Origin: Saccharibacillus sp. JS10
Lineage (GTDB): Bacteria; Bacillota; Bacilli; Paenibacillales; Paenibacillaceae
Reading direction: 5' to 3'
DNA: 64,000 bases
Assembly (NCBI RefSeq): GCF_024436065.1
Contig: NZ_JANFNS010000003.1
Span: 124,001 to 188,000, forward strand
In this document: positions 1 to 7,930 of the stretch, one piece after another
Numbering within the stretch: the stretch's first letter is position 1
How the letters are laid out: every line of letters begins with the position of its first letter
Notes under the pieces: model-generated
The model's input: the letters and a program-made list of their open reading frames with translations, nothing else
The model's database searches: none
What the model was told of the DNA's origin: nothing
Position numbers and translations under genes: made by a program

Positions 1-2
1 AA

Positions 3-1604
3 TACGGAGGCGTCTCGGCAAACAAAATCGATCATGATCTCGCCCCTTACGTCAAACGTTCTTTCATTAAACACTTTCGCAAAGGGCTAACATACTTCGA
101 GAACTTTGACAGCGATCCGTCTGCAACTCACCTTACTGCCGCAATGCTTTTCTCGGAAGAAGATATTTGTATGGATAACAGCGACTTAAAAAATCTCTAT
201 CCTCATGCGTACCACTATGCGTATGAAGAAACACGCCAAGAAACGTTCCAAGCTGCCGAAAGCCTGATCCACAACCTGAATACGATGTCCAGCCGAGGCG
301 GCGGTCAGATTCCTTTTACCAGTATCAATTACGGCACTTGTACTTCCAACGAAGGTCGCCTGGTGATCGAAAGCCTGCTGGAAGCAACCGTACGCGGGCT
401 TGGGCAAGGTCAGACGCCGATCTTTCCGATCCAAATTTTCAAATGTAAAAAAGGAGTTAATCAAGCCGCAGGTGAACGTAATCATGATCTGTTTTTAAAA
501 GCGATCCAATGTTCCACTAAGCGACTTTATCCGAATTTTGCGAATCTGGATGCTCCGATGAACCTGGAACATTATGTTTCCGGCGATCCCGATACTGAAT
601 TTGCTACGATGGGCTGCCGAACGCGAGTGATCGGAGACCGTTTCGGACGGAATCATTTATCGGGTAAAGGGAACTTGTCGTTCAATACGATCAATCTGGT
701 GAAGATCGGGATCGAAAACGGGATTGTGCTGGGGAAACGAGAATACGCAGATATAGAAGGCTTCAATCGGATGCTTCGCGAAGCGCTAGACCTTGCATTA
801 ACCGGGCTGCTGCATCGTTATGATATCCAAGTGCGACAGCCGGCAAAAGCGTCGGATTTTATGATGCGCGAAGGGGTATGGGAAGGCGGCGATTCTCTAC
901 ATCCCGATGAACCTGTCGAATCGGTACTCAAGCATGGCAGTCTGTCGATTGGGTTTATCGGAATTGCCGAGTCTATGAAAGCGATGTATGGTCAGCATCA
1001 TGCGGAAAATGGCGAAGTGTATGCAAAAGCAATCGACGTGGTGCGTCGGATGCGAACCTTTTGCGACGAAATGAGCGACATCTATAATCTGAATATTACG
1101 TTGTTCGCAACGCCTGCCGAAGGCTTGTCGGGCAAGTTCACAACCGGAGATGTTAAGCAGTACGGCGTTATCCCGGGCGTAACTGATCGAGCTTATTATA
1201 CAAATTCATTTCATGTGCCAGTCTACTATCCAATCACAGCAGCACGCAAAATCTCGCTCGAAGCTCCTTTTCATCATTACTGTAATGCCGGAGCAATCTC
1301 GTATATTGAGCTGAACGGAAATATGCGGAATAACCCCGAAGCTTTTCGGAAAATCGTCGATTATGCGCTAGAGCAAAATATTAGTTATTTCAGTATGAAT
1401 CATCCGATTGATCGTTGTACGTCTTGCGGTTACGAAGGCATCATCGGAGACACTTGCCCTTCTTGTATGAAAAAAGAATCCGAAATCCATATCTCAAGAT
1501 TGCGCCGAGTCACCGGGTATTTGACAGGCGATTACCAGACACGCTTTAACGCCGCCAAACAAGCCGAAGTCCGTGATCGGCTCCCGCATACGCCAAGCGA
1601 TTGA
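3..1604 (+). CDS. nrdD: Anaerobic ribonucleoside-triphosphate reductase, 3' part
   Basis: The reading frame is open from the window edge (base 3), so the true start lies upstream; 533 codons are visible and an internal ATG at 144 should not be taken as the start. The enzyme reduces ribonucleoside triphosphates to deoxyribonucleotides without oxygen, using a glycyl radical. Visible marks are GGVSANKIDHDLAPY near the edge, two CxxC pairs near the C-terminus (CTSC and CPSC, the zinc site) and the RRVTGYL glycyl-radical motif about 25 residues before the stop. The activating enzyme nrdG follows 39 bp downstream, which gives the usual nrdDG operon. Confidence 0.96.
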   Translation, partial: YGGVSANKIDHDLAPYVKRSFIKHFRKGLTYFENFDSDPSATHLTAAMLFSEEDICMDNSDLKNLYPHAYHYAYEETRQETFQAAESLIHNLNTMSSRGGGQIPFTSINYGTCTSNEGRLVIESLLEATVRGLGQGQTPIFPIQIFKCKKGVNQAAGERNHDLFLKAIQCSTKRLYPNFANLDAPMNLEHYVSGDPDTEFATMGCRTRVIGDRFGRNHLSGKGNLSFNTINLVKIGIENGIVLGKREYADIEGFNRMLREALDLALTGLLHRYDIQVRQPAKASDFMMREGVWEGGDSLHPDEPVESVLKHGSLSIGFIGIAESMKAMYGQHHAENGEVYAKAIDVVRRMRTFCDEMSDIYNLNITLFATPAEGLSGKFTTGDVKQYGVIPGVTDRAYYTNSFHVPVYYPITAARKISLEAPFHHYCNAGAISYIELNGNMRNNPEAFRKIVDYALEQNISYFSMNHPIDRCTSCGYEGIIGDTCPSCMKKESEIHISRLRRVTGYLTGDYQTRFNAAKQAEVRDRLPHTPSD

Positions 1605-1643
1605 CGATAGACTGGATTACTTCTTCTCAAGGAGGCTGCTTCA

Positions 1644-2165
1644 ATGAATATTTGCGGATACATCCCCGAGTCTATCAATGAAGGAGAAGGTCTGCGCGCA
1701 GCGATTTTTATCAGCGGATGCCGACATGGCTGCCCCGGTTGCTTCAGCCCGCAGACTTGGAATTTTAAATACGGAACACCTTTTGATCTAGCGCGCCAGA
1801 AACAGATTATTCAGCAGATCGCGGACAATCCGTTACTCGACGGACTTACGATTCTCGGCGGCGATCCCTTTTTTTCAGCGGCAGAAGTTGGTGATTTTAT
1901 CGATCTTGCGCGCGAGCAAATCCCAAACTTAAATATCTGGTTGTATACGGGATACACATTCGAAAAAATCGCCGCCGATCCGTCGTCTACTCGATATGAT
2001 TTGCTGATTCGAGGTCAGGTGTTGGTTGACGGAAGATTTGAACAAGACTTACGCGATCTATCTCTGCCTCATCGAGGGAGTTCCAATCAACGTCTGATCG
2101 ATATTCCGCAAAGTTTGAAGCAAGGCGAAGCGGTATTGTGGAACGAAACATTATTCACTTTTTAA
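1644..2165 (+). CDS. nrdG: Anaerobic ribonucleotide reductase activating enzyme (radical SAM)
   Basis: A 173-residue radical SAM protein that installs the glycyl radical on NrdD. The CxxxCxxC cluster motif is formed by Cys26, Cys30 and Cys33 (GCRHGCPGC), followed by the GGDP motif that contacts S-adenosylmethionine. A strong AAGGAGG site precedes the ATG, and the length is normal for the family. It is co-oriented with nrdD and probably co-transcribed. No hairpin terminator is obvious directly after it; the next promoter starts at about 2213. Confidence 0.95.
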   Translation: MNICGYIPESINEGEGLRAAIFISGCRHGCPGCFSPQTWNFKYGTPFDLARQKQIIQQIADNPLLDGLTILGGDPFFSAAEVGDFIDLAREQIPNLNIWLYTGYTFEKIAADPSSTRYDLLIRGQVLVDGRFEQDLRDLSLPHRGSSNQRLIDIPQSLKQGEAVLWNETLFTF

Positions 2166-2212
2166 ATCTATGTAAACATTGTCCTATATAAATACAGTTT
2201 ATACTTTAATTG

Positions 2213-2241
2213 TTGACAACCTGCTTCATATTCAGTAAGAT
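2213..2241 (+). promoter_or_regulatory. Sigma-A promoter of the metal-transporter riboswitch transcript
   Basis: TTGACA (2213-2218), a 17-bp spacer, then TAAGAT (2236-2241). This is a near-consensus vegetative promoter just upstream of the riboswitch, with transcription expected from about 2248. Confidence 0.75.
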
Positions 2242-2289
2242 TGGGTTAAATTTATGGAAGACCCCACAACCGCATACTACATCTTTCCT

Positions 2290-2395
2290 TAACCGGGTAA
2301 GAGGGAGTAGCTTTTACTTCAAAGTCGTCAATACGGGATCGCATCCCCGGCTTTGTTGGCAACCATCGTTGTTAGCGAGACTTTTACCGCTTTAG
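2290..2395 (+). ncRNA. yybP-ykoY manganese riboswitch aptamer
   Basis: The leader holds the family's conserved AGGGAGTAGC element (2302-2311) near the 5' strand of P1 and a later GUUAGCGAGAC-like 3' side. P1 is formed by GGTAAGAG (2296-2303) and CTTTTACC (2381-2388), with a single G-U pair. The class senses Mn2+ and commonly controls TerC/YkoY-type exporters, which is the gene found downstream. The assignment rests on motif and context; no covariance model was run. Confidence 0.85.
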
Positions 2396-2470
2396 GTTAC
2401 GTTTGTTTATTCGTGTACACGCGTTTATTCATTCGTATTCTGAAGCGGTAAAAGTCTCTTTTGTTTTATT
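2377..2470 (+). terminator. Riboswitch-controlled intrinsic terminator
   Basis: Bases 2377-2395 pair with 2440-2458 over 19 positions (one T-G pair), followed by a T-rich run. The 5' arm contains the complete 3' strand of aptamer P1 (2381-2388), so P1 and terminator cannot form together. Ligand binding that holds P1 should allow read-through: an ON switch. Confidence 0.8.
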
Positions 2471-2525
2471 GGGGTCTTTTCGTAAGAAAAAGGGAACTCA
2501 TCCCACATCAAAAGGAGAGAAGCAG

Positions 2526-3368
2526 ATGGAATTATCGTTGTTGCTTGAATACGGATGGGTACTGCTCGTACTGATCGCGCTGGAGGGTTTGCTTGCTGCG
2601 GATAACGCACTGGTGTTGGCAATCATGGTTAAGCCTCTTCCGGAAGAACAGCGCAAAAAAGCTTTGTTTTATGGTTTGGTCGGTGCTTTTGTACTCCGGT
2701 TTGGTTCGTTGTTCGTCATCTCGTTTCTTGTCGATGTTTGGTGGATTCAAGCAATCGGAGCCGCCTACCTGCTGTTCATTTCGTTAAGTCATATTATTAA
2801 AACCATTCGTAGCAAAAAGACCGAAACCGACGAAGCGGAAGAATCCGCAGAAGGCAAAGGCGTTGGCAAAAAGAAAGTCAGCTTCTGGGGCGTTGTATTT
2901 AAGGTCGAGCTTGCCGACCTTGCATTCGCCGTCGATTCGATCTTAGCCGCTGTCGCACTTGCGGTCGCTCTCCCTCCTACAAACTTGGGAACGATCGGGG
3001 GCCTGGATGCGGGACAATTCGCAGTCATTTTCGCAGGTGGATTTATCGGTCTCGTCATTATGCGTTTTGCGGCAAACTTGTTTGTCGGTCTGCTTCATTC
3101 GCGTCCGGGACTTGAAACTGCGGCATTCGTTATCGTGGGCTGGGTCGGTGTAAAGCTTGGTATGCACACACTAGGTCATGAAGCGATTGGTCTGGTTCCT
3201 CACGATTTTGTCGAAGGTACGATCTGGAAAACGACATTCTACATCGTTCTTGTCGCAATCGCTCTGATCGGCTGGTTTACTTCCAAAAAAATCGAAGTCA
3301 AAACGCACGAAGATCCGATTCGCGAAGTCGAAGAACAAGCGAAAAAATTGCCTAAGATCGATAAGTAA
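2526..3368 (+). CDS. TerC/YkoY family integral membrane protein, probable Mn2+ exporter
   Basis: A 280-residue polytopic membrane protein of the TerC family. About seven hydrophobic segments are visible, with the family acidic motifs AADNALVLA near the N-terminus and FAVDSI in the middle, which probably bind the transported metal. The start at 2526 is set by AAAGGAGAG six bases upstream; the frame is open to 2403, but that part lies inside the riboswitch terminator. Control by a manganese riboswitch supports a role in Mn2+ efflux or metalation of exported enzymes. A hairpin terminator follows. Confidence 0.9.
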   Translation: MELSLLLEYGWVLLVLIALEGLLAADNALVLAIMVKPLPEEQRKKALFYGLVGAFVLRFGSLFVISFLVDVWWIQAIGAAYLLFISLSHIIKTIRSKKTETDEAEESAEGKGVGKKKVSFWGVVFKVELADLAFAVDSILAAVALAVALPPTNLGTIGGLDAGQFAVIFAGGFIGLVIMRFAANLFVGLLHSRPGLETAAFVIVGWVGVKLGMHTLGHEAIGLVPHDFVEGTIWKTTFYIVLVAIALIGWFTSKKIEVKTHEDPIREVEEQAKKLPKIDK

Positions 3369-3390
3369 AAATAAAGATACCATCTTCTTA

Positions 3391-3428
3391 GTACCGGAGC
3401 AGTCCTATAGGACTCTTCGGTGCTTTTT
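3391..3428 (+). terminator. Terminator after the TerC-family gene
   Basis: An imperfect GC-rich hairpin (ACCGGAGCAGTCC pairing with GGACTCTTCGGTG) is followed by TTTTTT. Confidence 0.7.
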
Positions 3429-3625
3429 TGCGTTTCGACAAAAAAAGCATATCGGAAGAAGTTCCTATTAATCTTTTACGAGTAGATTTTGTAAAATCTT
3501 TTTTCAAAACCCTATAAACTTTCGTTTTTCGGCACCGATAAATAAAACATCAACCAAAAACAACAACAAAAATCGACAAAAAATTTAACTAACCGACAAA
3601 TAAATCAGAGAGAGGTGCAGCAGTC

Positions 3626-4075
3626 ATGATTACGCTGAATACACAAGGAATCAAGGAAGTTCTTAACAAACAAATTACGAAGTTTTTCGAAGCCGAACCG
3701 ATTATGCTTGAACTGACTCAAGACATCCAAAATAATGATGCGGAAGCTGGACAGACGCTGCACTTCTCCAATGCTCACTACTGGGTCAAAGTCATGGATT
3801 GCTCGTTCGAAAGTTACGTAAGACCTGTAATCTTGTGCGAAGTGATCTATTTCCTGAAAAAAGAATACATGGACGCTGAAGTTGAAGTGAACGTCGATAT
3901 CGACCTCGCGGCTCCAGCTGATCAACGCCTGTCGATATCGGCAACAATTAGCTTCAACGACCAAGTCGAGCTTGAGCGTACCGAACTGAACAACCTGATC
4001 GATTTGGCTTTGCAGCTCAAAGACAAAGAATGGTTCGAAGAACTGTCGATGCGTTACAACGCGATCAGCGCGTAA
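3626..4075 (+). CDS. IDEAL-domain-like protein of unknown function
   Basis: A 149-residue cytosolic protein. The C-terminal part, LIDLALQLKDKEWFEELS, resembles the short IDEAL domain of Bacilli. The first 110 residues match no family I recognise. The ATG follows GAGAGAGGTG. The gene is monocistronic, with an AT-rich upstream region (3429-3600) that probably carries its promoter and a strong terminator about 210 bp downstream. Function is unknown; IDEAL domains are thought to mediate protein contacts. Confidence 0.65.
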   Translation: MITLNTQGIKEVLNKQITKFFEAEPIMLELTQDIQNNDAEAGQTLHFSNAHYWVKVMDCSFESYVRPVILCEVIYFLKKEYMDAEVEVNVDIDLAAPADQRLSISATISFNDQVELERTELNNLIDLALQLKDKEWFEELSMRYNAISA

Positions 4076-4288
4076 TCGGCTCCTCGATCCCAATCTTCCC
4101 GACATTCGGATTTACACAACCAAACTTATGCGTTTTTGAAAAGTTTGTACCGTTTTTTCACCTTAGGGTGCTACGCGGCTTCTCCGCTGGCGACTTTCTT
4201 CCAGACTCTGCATCCGATGCTGAGACCCGCTTCATCATAGCTTTTTTTTCTCCTTCCCTTAATCGTGTATCGATTTCGATGCACCTGA

Positions 4289-4325
4289 AGGCACCGGATT
4301 CCTCCAGATCCGGTGCCTCTTTTTA
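4289..4325 (+). terminator. Intrinsic terminator
   Basis: AGGCACCGGAT (4289-4299) pairs perfectly with ATCCGGTGCCT (4308-4318), followed by CTTTTTA. It probably ends the transcript of the IDEAL-like gene; 4076-4288 shows no convincing gene. Confidence 0.8.
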
Positions 4326-4339
4326 TATAGATCTATAGC

Positions 4340-4604
4340 TTGACGCTCCTATTCTAGCTCGTTATACTGAACCTTATATTTATTAATATGCCGATGACGA
4401 GCATCCAACTCCGAGGCGTTTTCGTCAAGAGTCTGCTCAGCCTTTGAACATGAAGGGCTTGGCTAAAGCTCCTAAGTTAACCGGTATTCGTCCGTTATCG
4501 CGAAATCCAGAGCGGATCGTTCTTTCGGGAACGATCAAATTGGGTGGCACCGCGAGCGTAGATCAAACGCCCCTCGTCCCAAACGAGAGGGCGTTTTTTG
4601 CGTT
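4340..4604 (+). ncRNA. T-box leader RNA of the seryl-tRNA synthetase gene
   Basis: The leader contains the T-box core GGGTGGCACCGCG (4542-4554) that pairs with the uncharged tRNA acceptor end. A terminator hairpin follows (AACGCCC-CTCGT against ACGAG-A-GGGCGTT, 4565-4597) with a T run. This is the classic anti-termination design: uncharged tRNA(Ser) should favour read-through into serS. I could not assign the specifier codon in Stem I, and the 5' boundary is approximate. Confidence 0.88.
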
Positions 4605-4643
4605 TTTTTACCCACCTAATTACTCTGAGGAGCGTGTACGAAC

Positions 4644-5921
4644 ATGATGGACATTAAGCAAATCCGAGCACAAGCCGATGAATTTCAAACGGTAACAGAC
4701 CGGAAAAAAATCAACATTTCGATTAAAGAATTACTGGATCTGGATACGCAAAAAAGACAACTCAGCAACCAAGCGGAGCACTTGCGAATGCAGCGAAATC
4801 GTCGAAGCGCTGAGATCGGCGCCAAAATCGCCGCAGGTCAGCATGAAGAAGCGCAGTTAGATAAACAAGAAATGGCTGTCGAACGAAAACAATTGGCAGA
4901 AATCGAAAAAATTCTTGAACCGATCCAGATTCGCTATAACGAATTGATGGCAAAAGTCCCGAATTTAGTATCGCCGGATACGCCGATGGGTCAAAGTGAT
5001 CAAGACAATGTCGTACTGAGCGAACACGGACAAATTCCACAGTTTGCTTTTCCGATGCGTGATCATATGGAACTAAGCGATCTGCATGGGTTATTCGATA
5101 TAGAGCGCGGAGTCAAAGTCGCGGGCAGCCGTAATTATTTTCTAAAAGGTGACGGGCTTAGGCTCCAGCGGGCGGTGCAGCAGCTAGCCCTTGATGTATT
5201 GGAAGAACGCGGATTTACCGCGATGGATGTGCCGCTTATGGTGCGTACCCGCGCGATGGAAGACACCGGATTTTTCCCGACAGGGCAGGATCAGGCGTAC
5301 CGCATCGAAGGGCAAGATACTTGGCTGGTTGGCACATCGGAAGTTCCGCTTATCGCTTACTTTTCGGGAGAAATTCTGGATATGGCGAAGCCGATCAAAG
5401 TCGCCGGGATTTCGACTTGTTTCCGCAGCGAAGTCGGTTCGGCGGGGCGCGATGTGCGAGGATTGTATCGCGTCCATCAATTTGCCAAAGTCGAACAAGT
5501 CATCATCTGCCGTGGCGACGAACGGGAATCGGAGAAATATTTGCAAGAACTGACGCAAAACGCGGAAGACTTATTGCAGATGTTGGAACTTCCTTACCGG
5601 AAAGTTGCCGTATGTATCGGAGATATGTCGCAAAAAAACTACAAGCAATACGATCTGGAGACGTGGATGCCTAGCCGCGAAGCTTACGGGGAAACGCATT
5701 CGGCATCGAATGTCGGAGACTTTCAAGCGCGGCGCGCAGGGCTTCGTTATCGGGATGTGGATGGTCAACTTCGGTTTTGCCATACGCTCAACAATACGGC
5801 GGTCGCGGTTCCTCGCCTGCTCATTCCACTGCTTGAAAATCATCAACAAGAAGATGGATCGATCTATCTGCCACCTGCTCTTCGTCCTTATATAGGTGGG
5901 CGCGAATTTTTACGTATTTAA
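4644..5921 (+). CDS. serS: Serine--tRNA ligase, divergent form
   Basis: A 425-residue class II synthetase that charges tRNA(Ser). The N-terminal coiled-coil arm (about residues 30-100) and the catalytic domain are complete. Motif 2 is FRSEVGSAGRDVRGLYRVHQ. Motif 3 reads TLNNTAVAVPRLLIPLLEN instead of the usual TLNGSGLAVGR type, and the serine pocket reads GTSEVPL. This marks a divergent branch and suggests a second copy beside a housekeeping serS elsewhere. Two adjacent ATG codons exist (4644 and 4647) behind GAGGAG. Expression is controlled by the T-box leader directly upstream. Confidence 0.92.
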   Translation: MMDIKQIRAQADEFQTVTDRKKINISIKELLDLDTQKRQLSNQAEHLRMQRNRRSAEIGAKIAAGQHEEAQLDKQEMAVERKQLAEIEKILEPIQIRYNELMAKVPNLVSPDTPMGQSDQDNVVLSEHGQIPQFAFPMRDHMELSDLHGLFDIERGVKVAGSRNYFLKGDGLRLQRAVQQLALDVLEERGFTAMDVPLMVRTRAMEDTGFFPTGQDQAYRIEGQDTWLVGTSEVPLIAYFSGEILDMAKPIKVAGISTCFRSEVGSAGRDVRGLYRVHQFAKVEQVIICRGDERESEKYLQELTQNAEDLLQMLELPYRKVAVCIGDMSQKNYKQYDLETWMPSREAYGETHSASNVGDFQARRAGLRYRDVDGQLRFCHTLNNTAVAVPRLLIPLLENHQQEDGSIYLPPALRPYIGGREFLRI

Positions 5922-5937
5922 TTAAATGTTCGAATCT

Positions 5938-5973
5938 TAGCCTCTCTACTTTTTGGTAGAGCGGCTTTTTTCT
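5938..5973 (+). terminator. Terminator of serS
   Basis: AGCCTCTCTAC pairs with GTAGAGCGGCT (one mismatch), followed by TTTTTT. Confidence 0.8.
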
Positions 5974-6241
5974 GCATTTCATTTGGAATTTTATTTACAT
6001 TAAATATATTTTTTTGAAATCATAACGTTTACTATCAAAAAAATTAGTGCCTGTGACGAAAATACCTATATCGTCTCATAAGAAGCACCGATCATTGGTA
6101 TCGTTTGTCCTATTGCCGTACAACAAATACTTATTCAATCCTTTAACCAATAGAGCACTTACACACTACTCAACGTTTTAGCGGAGATCGGATAAACGAG
6201 TACTAAGATCGAAAATACATCAAGAAAACGGAGTGATAAAA
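5974..6241 (+). other. Intergenic region before the chemoreceptor gene
   Basis: AT-rich, about 270 bp, with no ORF of interest. It presumably carries the chemoreceptor promoter, but I could not assign one with confidence and saw no riboswitch-like structure. Confidence 0.5.
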
Positions 6242-7828
6242 ATGCAATGGTTCAAAAATCGAAAAATTTTCACCAAGCTTATGTTTGTTGTTGTCGTTCT
6301 AACCGCGATTACCGCAACAGTCGGTCTTTACGGTCTGTATAACATCAACATGATGAAAGGCAGCCTCAACGAAATATATAGTCAAAATCTACTGCCTATG
6401 CGGAAACTTGCGAATACGGAAACCACTTTACTTAAACTTAGAATCACTTCCCGCGATATGGCAATCGCTGGAACACAAGCACAAAAAGAAGAAATTGCCA
6501 CGCAAGTTGCGCCTTTAAGCGATGCCGTCAACAAAAACATTACCGATTATCGCAATACCTCGCTCAGCCCGGAAGAAGTAACATTGATGCGAGATTTCGA
6601 TAAGTATTGGGCAGAATACCAGCAGTTATACGCGAAAGCGATTGAACTTGCCAGCGGTTCGAACGATGCGATTTTCCAAGCTTACTTAACGGACGAAATC
6701 GGCCCGACAAGCGCATCGCTTTTTGAAACGGTCGAAAAACTGGGCGCAATCAATGAAAAGCTGGCAGCGGCAGCCGACAAACAATCGCAAGCCGATGTGG
6801 CTAAGGCATCGCTTTGGACCATGATTCTGATTGGTGCTTCGATCGTATTCGGTTTACTCTTTGTTATTTTAGTTACCGCTATGATTAGTTCGCCAGTCAA
6901 AAAAATCGTAAGTGTCGTAAGAAATATCGCGGAAGGCGATCTACGCGAAAAATCCGAATACAACGCCAAAGACGAAATCGGCGATTTGTCGACTTCGATC
7001 AACAAAATGGCAGATACGCTGGCTACACTCATCGGCGGTATCCAAGATTCTGCGCAAAATGTTGCCGCTTCTTCGCAGGAAATCTCAGCGAGCACGCAAC
7101 AAATTGCGAGCGGAACTTCGATACAAATGCAGTCGGCTCGCTCAATCAATGAGTTGTTTAAAGACATGGCAGTCGCGATCGAAGAAGTCGCAAAAAGCGC
7201 GGAAGGCGCAGCCGAATTGTCGAACGAAACCGTCAAAATGGCCCATTCTGGCGGCGAAACGATTCAGCTTTCGTTAACCAGCATGCAAGATGTTACGCAG
7301 CAAGTAAATAAGCTTGAAGAACATTCCGGCAAAATCGGCGATATTATCAGCGTGATCGACGATATTTCGGCACAAACGAATCTGCTTGCTCTTAATGCCG
7401 CTATTGAAGCTGCTCGCGCCGGAGAATCCGGTCTTGGCTTTGCTGTGGTTGCCGACGAAGTCCGCAAACTTGCCGAACGCAGCGGCGCGGCGACAAAAGA
7501 AATCACGACGATTATTCGTTCGATGCAGCTCAATATTGAAAAAAGCGTGACGGCTGTCAATGTCAACTTGGAACATGCCAATGAATCGGGACGTGCGTTC
7601 AACGAAATTATCGACCGTCTAGGCAATGCTTCGCTCAAAGTGAACAGCATCGCCGCGGCTAGCGAAGAACAAGCCGCGCAAACCAACGAAGTGATGCAGA
7701 CCTTGACCGGCATTACGATCGCCAGCGAAGAATCGGCGGCGGCTAGTGAGCAGACAGCGTCTTCTTCGCAGGCTTTGGCTCAATTAGCGGATCAGTTGCA
7801 TTTGTCTGTCGCGACTTTCCGTGTGTGA
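6242..7828 (+). CDS. Methyl-accepting chemotaxis protein
   Basis: A 528-residue chemoreceptor. It has a cytosolic N-terminus, TM1 (about 10-30), an extracytoplasmic helical sensor (about 31-185, four-helix-bundle type), TM2 (about 187-210), a HAMP domain, and a long cytosolic signalling coiled coil. The hairpin tip for kinase contact is visible as NLLALNAAIEAARAGE with AVVADEVRKLAERS after it. ATG at 6242 is preferred because AACGGAG sits six bases upstream; a GTG three codons earlier overlaps that site. The ligand cannot be read from sequence. No other chemotaxis gene is nearby. Confidence 0.93.
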   Translation: MQWFKNRKIFTKLMFVVVVLTAITATVGLYGLYNINMMKGSLNEIYSQNLLPMRKLANTETTLLKLRITSRDMAIAGTQAQKEEIATQVAPLSDAVNKNITDYRNTSLSPEEVTLMRDFDKYWAEYQQLYAKAIELASGSNDAIFQAYLTDEIGPTSASLFETVEKLGAINEKLAAAADKQSQADVAKASLWTMILIGASIVFGLLFVILVTAMISSPVKKIVSVVRNIAEGDLREKSEYNAKDEIGDLSTSINKMADTLATLIGGIQDSAQNVAASSQEISASTQQIASGTSIQMQSARSINELFKDMAVAIEEVAKSAEGAAELSNETVKMAHSGGETIQLSLTSMQDVTQQVNKLEEHSGKIGDIISVIDDISAQTNLLALNAAIEAARAGESGLGFAVVADEVRKLAERSGAATKEITTIIRSMQLNIEKSVTAVNVNLEHANESGRAFNEIIDRLGNASLKVNSIAAASEEQAAQTNEVMQTLTGITIASEESAAASEQTASSSQALAQLADQLHLSVATFRV

Positions 7829-7859
7829 AAATTGAATAAAACGCAATAAAACAAGACGA

Positions 7860-7906
7860 AAAAGCAGCCTATTTTCCTTTAAGAAGGAAAACGGGCTGCT
7901 TTTTTC
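7860..7906. terminator. Bidirectional terminator between convergent genes
   Basis: AAAGCAGCC...TTTTCCTT pairs with AAGGAAAA...GGGCTGCTTTT, with T runs on the plus side and A runs on the other. It separates the chemoreceptor gene from the convergent NAD(P)HX repair gene. Confidence 0.8.
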
Positions 7907-7930
7907 ACCTTATTTAATCAAGAAAAGAAG

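Noticed and set aside
144..1604. NrdD starting at the ATG at 144
   Set aside because: The frame is open to the window edge and the upstream codons match NrdD, so this is an internal methionine.
2210..2395. 61-codon frame upstream of the TerC-family gene
   Set aside because: It runs through the promoter and riboswitch and lacks a ribosome site.
4444..4647. 67-codon frame upstream of serS
   Set aside because: It lies within the T-box leader and terminator; the sequence is explained by RNA structure.
5974..6241. Possible riboswitch upstream of the chemoreceptor
   Set aside because: I looked for cyclic di-GMP aptamer elements and found none.
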